A stretch of DNA of 38,719 nucleotides from Bacteroidota bacterium (lineage in GTDB: Bacteria > Bacteroidota > Bacteroidia > Flavobacteriales_F > PHOS-HE28), in the NCBI GenBank assembly GCA_014584605.1, contig JACTMO010000055.1, positions 1-38,719 on the forward strand, in the 5' to 3' direction. Below the pieces are notes generated by a model. That model was given only the letters and a program-made list of their open reading frames with translations, did no database searches and had not been told where the DNA came from. Below, piece by piece: positions 9,209-17,494 of the stretch (position 1 is the first letter of the stretch; the number at the start of each line of letters is the position of its first letter). The translations under genes and the position numbers were made by a program.

Positions 9209-9874
9209 TCACTGACCCACTTCCTTCGCATCCGCGATCAGGCGTTCCTCATCGCGCAGCACTTCCACCGGCTTGGGCACGCAGTACAGCACGATGATCA
9301 CGACGAAACACACGATGGAGATCCATGTGGCGATGTATCCCAGCAGCATGGCCGCGATGGACAGGGCCACACTGGAGCCGTTGAGCCGCGTATAGTAGCG
9401 TCGCATGGCCGGGGATAGGGCGCCATGCACCAGCTTGTGGGAGAAGAGATGCGCGACCATGGCCATGCCGGCCAACAGCACCATGAGCTGCACGGCCCCG
9501 TACAGCATGGTCGCCTCCGGCAGCAGGTAGTGCTCCCCAAGAAAGGCCGTGGCCAGGGGTACGAGACTGGCCCAGAAGAGTACATGGCAGTTGTGCCAGA
9601 GCAGCCCGGTGTCCGCCTCGACGACGATACGGAACAGGGTGTGGTGGTTGATCCAGAAGATCGCCAGGTTGGTGAAGCTCAACACGTAGGCCAACAGATG
9701 CGGTAGTGTTTTCAAGAAGGCCGTGTATACCTCCTGCGAAGTAGCTTGATGCGATACCTCCGGCAGGTGGATCTCCAGGATCATCAACGTGATGATGATG
9801 GCCAGCACACCATCGCTGAAAGCGAGCAACCGGTCCGGCTTGCCCTTGGGGCGTTCCGTTCCTTTTCCGATCAT
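9209..9874 (-). CDS. TMEM175-family potassium channel-like membrane protein (copy 1)
   Basis: TMEM175 (DUF1211) proteins are six-helix membrane proteins; bacterial members form tetrameric potassium-permeable channels. The hallmark RLLAFSDGVLAI lies at residues 15-26, in helix 1. Further hydrophobic helices follow (TLPHLLAYVLSFTNLAIFW, VLFWASLVPLATAFL, LYGAVQLMVLLAGMAMV, WISIVCFVVIIVLYCVPKP). The ATG at 9874 gives 221 residues, identical in length to the close paralogue at 12025-12690; the ATG at 9940 would add 22 residues. The two copies agree at most positions. It lies 333 bp beyond the propeller gene start, on the same strand. Confidence 0.92.
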   Translation of the reverse strand: MIGKGTERPKGKPDRLLAFSDGVLAIIITLMILEIHLPEVSHQATSQEVYTAFLKTLPHLLAYVLSFTNLAIFWINHHTLFRIVVEADTGLLWHNCHVLFWASLVPLATAFLGEHYLLPEATMLYGAVQLMVLLAGMAMVAHLFSHKLVHGALSPAMRRYYTRLNGSSVALSIAAMLLGYIATWISIVCFVVIIVLYCVPKPVEVLRDEERLIADAKEVGQ

Positions 9875-10132
9875 TCCGAAAAATACGCGGTTTTCGATCG
9901 AACTCCCGAACGGCCCGAGCCCCGCGACCATGTCCCTCATCGTCGCATGCTCTCCTTGCCTGCGCGGAAGGAGTATTCTGGCCCGAGGAACCGGCCCCAG
10001 TGGAGAGAAGGACGCATCCGTGGTACGGTGAGTTCTTCGTCCGCGATGACCTGAATGTCAGCTTGGTCCGTAAAGACAGCATCCGGAACCTCCTTCTTTT
10101 GTGGCACGTACGAACGCCGCAACCAAAACCGC

Positions 10133-11665
10133 ATGAACGACCGCATACTCCTCACCTCCACTTTCTTTTCGCTCCTGATCCCCGCCCAGGCACAACCCGG
10201 CACCCTGGACCCGACCTTCGGGAACGGCGGTTCGGTGATCCATTCGTTCGCCGCCGGCACGGACATGGCGCGTGCGGTAACGGTACAGCCGGATGGCCGG
10301 ATCCTGGTGGCGGGCTACGAACAGTACAATCCGCTGGCGCCGGTCATCGTGGCGCGTTTCAACAGCGATGGTACCCTGGACCCCACGTTCGGCAACGGAG
10401 GCTGGGCCACGGCGAGCTATGCATCGAACTATTCAGGGATCACCTACGGCATGGTCCTTCAACCGGACGGACGCATCGTGACCGCGGGGTATGTCGCAAC
10501 GGACGTTGACAACGACGATTTCTGCGCTGCGCGCTTCAACAGCGATGGCACGTTGGATGCGACCTTCGGTGGGGATGGCCTGGTCCATTACGGGTTCAGC
10601 GAGAACGGCGACCACGCTGCACATGCCATTGCATTGCAGGCCGATGGCCGTATCGTGCTTGCCGGCCACGCCGATCTGGACCTGGACGAACATATTGGCG
10701 TGATGCGGTTGAACACCGATGGAACGCTCGACACCGATTTCGATGGGGATGGTCGCGTGGCGATCGAGCTGAATGAAGAGCGATCCGTGGAAGCCATCGC
10801 CATCCGTAGCGATGGCCGCATCGTGCTGGTGGGCACCGCGGACTACACCTCGGGATTTGTCACGCAGCTCAACAGCGATGGCAGCCTGGATACCGGTTTC
10901 GGCACCGGTGGAACGACCCTGGTGAACATGGGCGGGCAGTTCGAGGGCTGGGCCGTGGCCATCCAGGCCGATGGCAAAGTGCTGGTGGGCGGCAACACGT
11001 ACGGCTGGGACCAGAACTATGCCCTGGCCCGCTTGAACCAGGATGGATCGTTCGACACCAGCTTCGGTACCGGAGGCAGCGTGATCTCCGGATTCTCAAA
11101 CATTCCGTACAACGATTACGGCAGATGCCTGCTCGTACAACCGGACGGACGGATCCTCCTGGGTGGGGCTACGAGCGAGAACTCCGACAACGCGTTCGGC
11201 GTGATGCGCTTCAATTCCGACGGATCGTTGGACAACGGGTTCGACGGCGATGGCCAGGTGATCCACAACATCGTGTCCGGCTATGCCGACCAGCCTTATG
11301 CCATGGCCTTCCAACCGGATGGCAAGGTGGTTTGTGCAGGCTTGGCCACCTCGGATACAGGCGTTGATTTCGCGATCATCCGCATGAACGGGGGAGGAGG
11401 CGGCACCGGGGTGGAGGAACATGCCGGGGCCGGGGTGGCCCTTTGGCCGAATCCCACCACGGGTGGCCTCAACATCGTGCCCGATGCCACTTGGACGGGC
11501 GCGACCATCACGGTGTTCGACGCGCTGGGACAGGAATGCGTGCGCCAGGCGATGAACAGCGGAAGCCGCATGCAGGTGGAGTTGAACGGACCGGCAGGCG
11601 TGTATTTCGTTCAACTCCGTGCTCCGGGGCGCACCAGCGAGGTGGTCCGCGTGATCAAGGAGTGA
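10133..11665 (+). CDS. Delta-60 repeat surface protein with T9SS type A sorting domain
   Basis: The 510-residue product has a signal peptide (MNDRILLTSTFFSLLIPAQA) and seven delta-60 repeat units, each with the signature G(T/S)(L/F)D..F...G and a companion VQPDGRI(L/V)(V/L)AG strand, spread over about residues 22-430. These probably form a beta-propeller. A type A T9SS C-terminal domain follows (LWPNPTTGGLNI, then VRVIKE at the end), so the protein should cross the outer membrane through T9SS. The ATG at 10133 is chosen for the signal peptide; 10055 would precede it. It is divergent from TMEM175 copy 1, with 258 bp between them. Function is unknown, but surface adhesion or matrix roles are common for such proteins. 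Confidence 0.92.
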   Translation: MNDRILLTSTFFSLLIPAQAQPGTLDPTFGNGGSVIHSFAAGTDMARAVTVQPDGRILVAGYEQYNPLAPVIVARFNSDGTLDPTFGNGGWATASYASNYSGITYGMVLQPDGRIVTAGYVATDVDNDDFCAARFNSDGTLDATFGGDGLVHYGFSENGDHAAHAIALQADGRIVLAGHADLDLDEHIGVMRLNTDGTLDTDFDGDGRVAIELNEERSVEAIAIRSDGRIVLVGTADYTSGFVTQLNSDGSLDTGFGTGGTTLVNMGGQFEGWAVAIQADGKVLVGGNTYGWDQNYALARLNQDGSFDTSFGTGGSVISGFSNIPYNDYGRCLLVQPDGRILLGGATSENSDNAFGVMRFNSDGSLDNGFDGDGQVIHNIVSGYADQPYAMAFQPDGKVVCAGLATSDTGVDFAIIRMNGGGGGTGVEEHAGAGVALWPNPTTGGLNIVPDATWTGATITVFDALGQECVRQAMNSGSRMQVELNGPAGVYFVQLRAPGRTSEVVRVIKE

Positions 11666-12024
11666 GCAGGCACACACCGACAATGGTGTGATCTTCCACG
11701 GTGAAGGGCGTGAACTGCACTTCGCCACCGTCCAAGTGGATCGTGGATCGGCGAGCGTTCACCCTGCTGCACCATGTCGGGTCATTTGCTCGGCTAGGAC
11801 AATAGCTGCCACTTGTTGGGCAAACAGGGAGGCCAGTATGCGCTCAAGGCGCAGGGGTGGGGGGCGTTCCTGGCCCCGACCTCCTGACCGCTCGCGAGCC
11901 GGGAAGGGCGACCCAGGGGCACGGCACCGGGATGATGGTGGTAATGAAGGCGAGAATGCCTTCGGCCATCCTCACATACAAACTCCGGCATGGTCGCGTA
12001 CCGAAGCCCGGATGGTGGACCCGT
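11666..12024. other. Gap with gene remnants between delta-60 protein and TMEM175 copy 2
   Basis: No intact gene is seen in these 359 bp. They contain the orphan ThiL tail at 11825-11887. On the minus strand, roughly 11655-11750 reads as a protein-like fragment (GGEVQFTPFTVEDHTIVG) without a clear start, possibly another remnant. Bases 11917-11970 are weakly similar to 9089-9138. Confidence 0.45.
11825..11887 (+). pseudogene. ThiL tail repeat, copy 3 (orphan thiL 3' fragment)
   Basis: Read on the plus strand to the stop at 11885-11887, this encodes QGGQYALKAQGWGAFLAPTS, clearly the ThiL C-terminal tail (GGQxALxAQGWxxFL). The frame is closed upstream by a stop at 11795, so only about 25 residues of homology remain. 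It is more diverged from copies 1 and 2 (about 71% over 48 bases against copy 1). It marks a second possible border of accessory DNA downstream of thiL. Confidence 0.72.
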
Positions 12025-12690
12025 TCACTGACCCGCCTCCTGCGCTTCCTCGGCCAGGCGCTGCTCATCCTGCAGTACTTCCACCGGCTTGGGCACGCAG
12101 TACAGCACGATGATCACCACGAAACACACGATGGAGATCCAAGTGCTAACATAGCCCAGCAGCATGGCCGCAATGGTCAGGAGAGCGCTGGTGCCGTTGA
12201 GCCGCGTGTAGTAGCGTCGCATGGCCGGGGACAGGGCGCCGTGCACCAACCTGCGGGAGAACAGATGCGCGACCATGGCCATGCCGGCCAACAGCACCAT
12301 GAGCTGCACCACACCGTAGAACAGGGTCGCCTCCGGCAGCAGGTAGTGGTCGCCAAGAAAGGCGGTGGCCAGAGGCACAAGGCTGGCCCAGAAGAGCATG
12401 TGGCAATTGTGCCAGAGCAGACCGGTGTCCGCCTCGAGAACGATCCGGAAGAGGGTGTGGTGATTGATCCAGAAGATGGCCAGGTTGGTGAAGCTCAGCA
12501 GGTAGGCGAGCAGGTGCGGGAGCATTCCCAGGAAGGCTTTGTGCACTTCCTGTGAAGATGCGTGCGGGGGCAGGTCCGGCAAATGGATCTCCAGGATCAT
12601 CAGGGTGATGATGATCGCCAGCACGCCGTCGCTGAACGCGAGCAAACGGTAGGGTTTTCCCCTGAGGCGTTCGGTCCTGCCGCCCTCCAT
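12025..12690 (-). CDS. TMEM175-family potassium channel-like membrane protein (copy 2)
   Basis: The 221-residue paralogue of the protein at 9209-9874 is collinear without a gap and carries the same RLLAFSDGVLAI motif in helix 1 (residues 15-26). Most differences are conservative or lie at the termini (KPVEVLQDEQRLAEEAQEAGQ versus RDEERLIADAKEVGQ). The start at 12690 (MEGGRTERLRG) lies 56 bp after the stop of the propeller protein 12747-14354 on the same strand, so the two may form an operon. Its gene order relative to the propeller partner is reversed compared with copy 1. Confidence 0.93.
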   Translation of the reverse strand: MEGGRTERLRGKPYRLLAFSDGVLAIIITLMILEIHLPDLPPHASSQEVHKAFLGMLPHLLAYLLSFTNLAIFWINHHTLFRIVLEADTGLLWHNCHMLFWASLVPLATAFLGDHYLLPEATLFYGVVQLMVLLAGMAMVAHLFSRRLVHGALSPAMRRYYTRLNGTSALLTIAAMLLGYVSTWISIVCFVVIIVLYCVPKPVEVLQDEQRLAEEAQEAGQ

Positions 12691-12746
12691 GCCGAAAAGT
12701 TCGGGGATGGTCCCCGATCCTGCAAATGGTCCTTCGGGACCGTCGA

Positions 12747-14354
12747 TCAGTGCACCACCACCCGCGCGCTCCGCCCGTTGCCCGTGACGAGCGTGTACAG
12801 GCCCGGAGCCAGTCCCCGGAGGTCCAGCCAGTTGCGACCACGATCGAGGACACCCTGCCGTACCACGGCGCCGGATGGAGCGATCAGACGGAACGCCATG
12901 GCCTCGTCGGGATCGAGCACGAAGAGCTCCGCGTCCGTCGGGACGGGGTGTACGGCCAACGATGCCGCATCGTTCACTTCCGGCAGTACCGTGGACAAGG
13001 CGTCGATCCGCCCAACGGTGTACGTCTGCACACCCGGAGCGCCGGTCTGGAAGGGTGGAAAGCCGAACTCGTCCGTGGCATGCCCGCTGAAGAACAACGT
13101 ACCGTCGTCCGGACAGTTGACCGCGTGGCTGGTGACATAGGTCGTGGGCACGCTGGTGGAGGCCCATTGCGGGGTGCCGCTGGTATCGAAGGCCACGATG
13201 GTCTGCGCCTGGTCGGTGATCGTGCCGGCGTCGCTTGCAACTCCATTGCCCCATACCACCTCCCCGCGCACGGTGCCGGTGATGCGTGGGTTGCCGTTGC
13301 CGTCCACCGCGAGGCACCCGCGTACCCCTGCTGTGATGTCGCCGGTGATCGGACCACCTGCAGGTGCGCTGGACAAGCCCCAGAGGAACTGCCCTGTGCT
13401 GTCCGCCCGGGCCAGGAAGATCGCGCTTGTCCAATCCGGCCCTTGGAGCGGGATCCCGCCCCAGCTGGTGTCGTCGAACACGTTGCCGGCCAGATAGGCG
13501 TGGCCCTCGTCATCGGTCACCACCACCGGGAACTGGAAGGTGATGTCGTGTGCGAACTGCGCCCAATCGCTGGTGCCGTCGGGCTTGAAGCGACAAAGGA
13601 ACATGAGATAGGGCTCGTTGGCAGGTAGGACCGGGGTGAGACCGCCGAAGGCGAACGCGTTGTTGTCGCAACCACCGCTTACGTACAGCCCGCCCCAGGG
13701 GTCGAAACTCATGGCCCCGATGGTCTTGCCTCCGTCGATGGAGCGCTGCTCCACGTCGTTCCCGGCCGCGTCCACGCGGTGGATCCGGGCGAGGATGAAG
13801 TCGCTGGTGGCGTACCACAGGTCGCCGTTCGGGTCGATCGCCAGGGCCGCCATCATGCTGGCGTCCGGTTGCGCCACGGAGATGTTCCGCTTCCACAGGG
13901 GCATGCCGGTGGGGTCGAGCTTGATGAGGTAGAGGTCCACGTCCGGTCCGCTGCCGGTGTGCACAAGCGTTGACCCGTCGCAGAGCGAAAGAGGGTTCAT
14001 GAACCGCCCGGCCACATACACGTTGCCATCGTCATCCACTGCGCCGCAGTCCACCGTGGCGGTGATCCCCAGCCCGCACGACCACAACGGCTGGCCGATG
14101 CCGGGGTCCAGGCGGTGCACCACCACCCCGCCGAACACATCGCTTCCGTAAAGTTGGGTGACCCCATCGAGCCGGGCGGTCATCAGTTCGCCGCCCGGGG
14201 AGGAGGCCAGCACGTGCCGCGGCATGCCGGGGTTCAAGGTCCAGTTGACGCTCCAGCCATTGAGCCACGCGGCCTGTTGGGCGTGGGTGCTGATGCCGGT
14301 GAACAGGAGTGCGGCGGCGACGTGTGTTCTGTACGTTCGTGGGGAGCGGATCAT
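12747..14354 (-). CDS. Secreted beta-propeller-like repeat protein with T9SS tail (copy 2)
   Basis: A 535-residue protein with a signal peptide (HVAAALLFTGISTHAQQ) and repeat units like those of the 7286-8875 protein: WTLNPGMPRHVLASSPGG, VDDDGNVYVAGRFMNPLSLC, and ITFQFPVVVTDDEGHAYLAG. The C terminus (LAVHPVPTDAELFVLD to GLYTLVTGNGRSARVVVH) is a recognisable type A T9SS sorting domain, better preserved than in copy 1. It is followed after 56 bp by TMEM175 copy 2. Function is unknown. The repeated pairing of this family with TMEM175 suggests the two came as a unit or were duplicated together. Confidence 0.88.
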   Translation of the reverse strand: MIRSPRTYRTHVAAALLFTGISTHAQQAAWLNGWSVNWTLNPGMPRHVLASSPGGELMTARLDGVTQLYGSDVFGGVVVHRLDPGIGQPLWSCGLGITATVDCGAVDDDGNVYVAGRFMNPLSLCDGSTLVHTGSGPDVDLYLIKLDPTGMPLWKRNISVAQPDASMMAALAIDPNGDLWYATSDFILARIHRVDAAGNDVEQRSIDGGKTIGAMSFDPWGGLYVSGGCDNNAFAFGGLTPVLPANEPYLMFLCRFKPDGTSDWAQFAHDITFQFPVVVTDDEGHAYLAGNVFDDTSWGGIPLQGPDWTSAIFLARADSTGQFLWGLSSAPAGGPITGDITAGVRGCLAVDGNGNPRITGTVRGEVVWGNGVASDAGTITDQAQTIVAFDTSGTPQWASTSVPTTYVTSHAVNCPDDGTLFFSGHATDEFGFPPFQTGAPGVQTYTVGRIDALSTVLPEVNDAASLAVHPVPTDAELFVLDPDEAMAFRLIAPSGAVVRQGVLDRGRNWLDLRGLAPGLYTLVTGNGRSARVVVH

Positions 14355-14408
14355 GCCCCCATGACCGGCTGCCCAGGGTGTCGCGTTGCCCGGAGGCGGC
14401 GTGCGACG

Positions 14409-15437
14409 TCACCGTCCGCCCCGTCGTGCCTTCCGTGAGGTCGGCGCTGCGGACCCGCCCCGACGGTCGCCATCACGCTGGCGCTCCGCCTTGGCACCGG
14501 AATGATCGCGTGCGGGGGCGGCACCCCGGACGCGTTGCGCTTCGGTGCCACCCCGGTCCATGCGGCCCGTACCGGCTTTCCGCGGCTGCTCGGTGATGTA
14601 GCGTTCCGGCTCCGCCTTCGTGGCGTTGTGCTTCGTGCTCCCGGGTGCGGCCTCCAGGCTGCCCCGGGTGCGCGCGTGGCGTTGGTGCGCTTCGGCGTAG
14701 CGGGCCTTCACCAGGCCGCTGTGCGCGCGGCCGGGAGCGTACATGGTCTTCACGTGCACCACGCGGCAGTGGGGCCATGGACGATAGCCGTGGTGGTGGT
14801 GCCCATGCCAGCCCCACCAGCTGTGCCACGGATGCGGGTGCCAGGGACGCCACCAGGCCGGATGATGGCCCCAGGGCCGGATGATGTGATAGGGCCGATA
14901 CAAGGGTCCGAAGAACCAGGGGACGGGGCGCCAGACCCAGACGTTCACCACCACGCCCACGTGGACGAGCCGTGGCGCTGCCGGTCCGCGCGGTGTTGCG
15001 GCCGCTTTCTCCACCTCGGCGAAGGGCTCCACGATGGTGCCGTCCGGATACAGGTCCTCGTCGCCGGTGATCTGCAGCACGGCGCTGTCGGAGCCCACCT
15101 TCTCCACGCCGATCACGGCGACGTCCTGGCTCTCCGTGGGGCTCACCTGCACCCGCAGCACGATGGCCGCCGCATCGCCCTCCACCTGCGTGATCACCTG
15201 CACGAAGTCCACCTGCCCATCCCCGTCCAGGTCGAGGTTGTTCACATGGTTGCCCTCGGTGTTCAGCGCCTGCTCGAAGGCTTCGGGCCCGTCGGCGTTC
15301 CGGAAGAGCTCCACGGCCTGCTCCAGATCGAAGCCGTCCCCAGGCAGGCCGGTGCTGTCCGAAGGCAGGGGGGCTGCTTGTGCGGTCAGCGGTACGAGGG
15401 CGATCAGGCCCAGGGCGATGCTGGTGTTCATGGTCAT
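14409..15437 (-). CDS. Secreted EF-loop protein with His/Trp/Pro-rich segment
   Basis: A 342-residue exported protein. It has a signal peptide (MTMNTSIALGLIALVPLTAQA), then a calcium-loop-like DLDGDGQVDFVQV, and a beta-rich region (AIVLRVQVSPTESQDVAVIGVEK). At about residues 165-225 there is a remarkable stretch rich in W, H, P and G (RPWGHHPAWWRPWHPHPWHSWWGW), followed by a basic, low-complexity tail ending KARRGGR. The start at 15437 is chosen for the signal peptide; the long upstream reading frame is a shadow of the next gene. I do not recognise a family function. The His-rich part could bind metal or be structural. Confidence 0.82.
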   Translation of the reverse strand: MTMNTSIALGLIALVPLTAQAAPLPSDSTGLPGDGFDLEQAVELFRNADGPEAFEQALNTEGNHVNNLDLDGDGQVDFVQVITQVEGDAAAIVLRVQVSPTESQDVAVIGVEKVGSDSAVLQITGDEDLYPDGTIVEPFAEVEKAAATPRGPAAPRLVHVGVVVNVWVWRPVPWFFGPLYRPYHIIRPWGHHPAWWRPWHPHPWHSWWGWHGHHHHGYRPWPHCRVVHVKTMYAPGRAHSGLVKARYAEAHQRHARTRGSLEAAPGSTKHNATKAEPERYITEQPRKAGTGRMDRGGTEAQRVRGAAPARDHSGAKAERQRDGDRRGGSAAPTSRKARRGGR

Positions 15438-15490
15438 CGGGGTTTCATCCCGTTGGACGTTCGTCCGCCCGCAGGGTTCGATCCCGGTGG

Positions 15491-17041
15491 TCAGGCGGCG
15501 TGTCGGCCTCCGGCCCGTTCGCGCACCAGCTGCCCGTACGGCCGGCCCGTGATCCGGCTGCGCACCCAGGTGAGAGGGTCCAGGTGTTCGAAGGCGGGTT
15601 GCTCGAGGGGATCGTTGGCCAGGGGCACAAGCCCGTCGTGGGCGCGCTGGTAAGCGGCGATCTCCTGCGCGCGGTCCCGAGCCTTCAGCAGGTCGCGGAC
15701 CAGGCGCAGCAGGAGCTGTTCGCAGCGATGCGCGCGCAGGTGCCCCTTGAGGTAGCGCTCGGTGTTGCGCAGGGCGTAGGGCAGCAGGTCTTGGTCCCCG
15801 GTCTCCAGGAGGAGCATGAGCTCCAGCAGGCGTGCATGGGCCGCGAAGCCGCCGGGGCTGTCGTGCGCATCGTTCAGCAGGCGATGGCACCAACGCAGCG
15901 CCTCCGCCGCACGACCGCCGCCGAACAGCGCGATGGCCACCTGGAACTGGCAGCCCGCCCGGCGCAGGGTGCCCAGGGCGTTGCCGTGGTGTTGAAGCCC
16001 CTGTTCCATGGCGGGGACCAGGGTGAGCGCCTTTTCGAAGGCGCCGCTGGCGCAGAGGATGCTCAGTTCCATGGTGGTGCCCGTGGCGAAGAGCTTCAGC
16101 GCCAGGTCGCCGGTGTGCGGCATGCACCATTCGGCCGGCGCCCTGCGATAGGCCTCCAGGTGCCCGATGGCTTCGGCATAGCGGCCGGTGCGCATGCACA
16201 CATGGGCCAGGTTGCTCAGCACGGCAAGGATGCGGTGGGGCTCATCGACGAAGGCCGCACGTTGCTCCTCCAGCAGGTCCCGGTTGGTCAGCAGGTGTTG
16301 CAGCCCGGTCTCCAGGTCGCCGGTGGCGATGGCGGTAGCGGCCAGCAGGTGGTGGTGCAGATACCGGGCCTGAGCCGTTCCGTACGGCTTCGTCCCACCC
16401 TCGCATCCTGCGATGGCCCGGACCTGCTCCACCTGCCCCGCGCTGCGCGCCTGCCCCTGGCCATAGAGGGCGAGGGCCACCCGGCTTTTGCGGTCCCAGA
16501 ACTGGTCCAGCTCGGCCAGCTGCTCCAGCAGGTGGGCGGCCTCCCTGTCCTGTTCTTCGAGCGCAGCGGCGGTGACGCTGTGGTAATGGGTGCGTTCCAT
16601 CAGGCGTCGTTGCCAATGCTGCACCTCGATCAGCACATGCAGCTTCTCGTGCCGCAGCGCCAGCCTTCGGACCCCCAACAGGTGCCGCTCCGCATCGTCG
16701 TACAGGGCGCGGCCGTACAGCAGTTCCACCTCGTGCAGGCGGCGCCGCAGCCGCGCATCCACCGAGGAAGCGGCGTGGAACGCCGAAAGGCTCTGCAAGA
16801 GGCTGTCGTGCAGGCGTTGCTTGGCCACGGCAAAGCGGGCGGTGAGCCCCCGCCCCTTGAAGCGGCGCAGCAGGGCCTCTTCATCGTAGGCCTCCATACC
16901 GCCAATGGCATCGAAGAGCAGCAGGTGATTGCCGCCGCCTTGGATCCGGTGCCGCCCGGCGTACAGCTTGAAATAGCGTTTCTCGGCCGGGCTCATGGAC
17001 CGGATCAGCCGGTGCACCTGGTCGGAGACCCTGCTGGTCAT
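15491..17041 (-). CDS. Alpha-helical (TPR-like) repeat protein, hypothetical
   Basis: A 516-residue, probably cytosolic protein beginning MTSRVSDQVHRLIRSMSPAEKRYFKLY, with no signal peptide or membrane helix. It is rich in Leu, Ala and Arg, with helix pairs resembling tetratricopeptide repeats (LSNLAHVCMRTGRYAEAIGHLEAYRR; AIFGGGRAAEALRWCHRLL-like units). The N-terminal segment before the repeats, about 100 residues, may be a separate small domain. It lies 53 bp upstream of the EF-loop protein on the same strand. I do not recognise a defined function; TPR-like proteins usually act as protein-binding scaffolds. Confidence 0.8.
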   Translation of the reverse strand: MTSRVSDQVHRLIRSMSPAEKRYFKLYAGRHRIQGGGNHLLLFDAIGGMEAYDEEALLRRFKGRGLTARFAVAKQRLHDSLLQSLSAFHAASSVDARLRRRLHEVELLYGRALYDDAERHLLGVRRLALRHEKLHVLIEVQHWQRRLMERTHYHSVTAAALEEQDREAAHLLEQLAELDQFWDRKSRVALALYGQGQARSAGQVEQVRAIAGCEGGTKPYGTAQARYLHHHLLAATAIATGDLETGLQHLLTNRDLLEEQRAAFVDEPHRILAVLSNLAHVCMRTGRYAEAIGHLEAYRRAPAEWCMPHTGDLALKLFATGTTMELSILCASGAFEKALTLVPAMEQGLQHHGNALGTLRRAGCQFQVAIALFGGGRAAEALRWCHRLLNDAHDSPGGFAAHARLLELMLLLETGDQDLLPYALRNTERYLKGHLRAHRCEQLLLRLVRDLLKARDRAQEIAAYQRAHDGLVPLANDPLEQPAFEHLDPLTWVRSRITGRPYGQLVRERAGGRHAA

Positions 17042-17142
17042 GGCGAGGGGACGTGTTCCTGGGAAAGCTAGGTCCGCCGGCGCCGGAAGCGCGCCCGGTC
17101 GCGAGCAACGGCCACGCTTTGCCGGGCAGCGGCGGGAAAGTC

Positions 17143-17168
17143 AACGCCCCGGTGCTTGCCGGGGCGTT
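17143..17168 (-). terminator. Terminator hairpin after the LytTR-kinase-lipoprotein operon
   Basis: AACGCCCCGG (17143-17152) pairs perfectly with CCGGGGCGTT (17159-17168) around a six-base loop. On the minus strand it is followed by GACTTT, a weak T-tract. It lies about 20 bp beyond the lipoprotein stop codon, so it probably ends that operon's transcript. Confidence 0.65.
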
Positions 17169-17188
17169 CGCTTGCGGTGGACGTGGCC

Positions 17189-17494
17189 TCAGTTGCCCGC
17201 CGTCGCGTTGTTCCGCTTCTTGTTGCGCTCGCCGTCGGCGTCCTCGTCCCCGTCGTCGGAGATGCCGTCATCGCCGCCGCCCTCATCGCCGGTCTCGCCG
17301 GCGCGGACCACCAGGCCGGGCATGCCCGCATCCTCCTTCTGTTCGCGTGCCGCACCGCGCACCCGACCATCGGTCACCTCCATCAAGCGCTTGTCCTCAC
17401 CCGGCAGCACTTGTGCGGCGGGGGCGATCTGCTCCTTGGTGCAAGCGACCAGCGCAAGCACCACCAGCAGGAGTGCGATGAGGTTCCGGGCCAT
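17189..17494 (-). CDS. Small lipoprotein, third gene of LytTR/histidine kinase operon
   Basis: The 101-residue product has a lipoprotein signal (MARNLIALLLVVLALVAC, lipid-modified Cys18) and an Asp/Glu/Gly-rich tail (GETGDEGGGDDGISDDGDEDADG) that may bind cations. Its ATG overlaps the TAA of the upstream kinase gene by one base (TAATG), indicating translational coupling. Function is unrecognised; by position it could be linked to the output or sensing of the two-component system. Confidence 0.78.
   Translation of the reverse strand: MARNLIALLLVVLALVACTKEQIAPAAQVLPGEDKRLMEVTDGRVRGAAREQKEDAGMPGLVVRAGETGDEGGGDDGISDDGDEDADGERNKKRNNATAGN

Noticed and set aside
12691..13434. Upstream extension of the TMEM175 copy 2 frame to 469 residues
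   Set aside because: The extension overlaps the coding sequence of the propeller protein in another frame and has the Arg/Gly/His-rich look of a shadow. The ATG at 12690 gives the same length as copy 1.
15438..16199. N-terminal extension of the EF-loop protein to 596 residues
   Set aside because: It lies inside the helical-repeat gene in a shadow frame, while the signal peptide starts at 15437.
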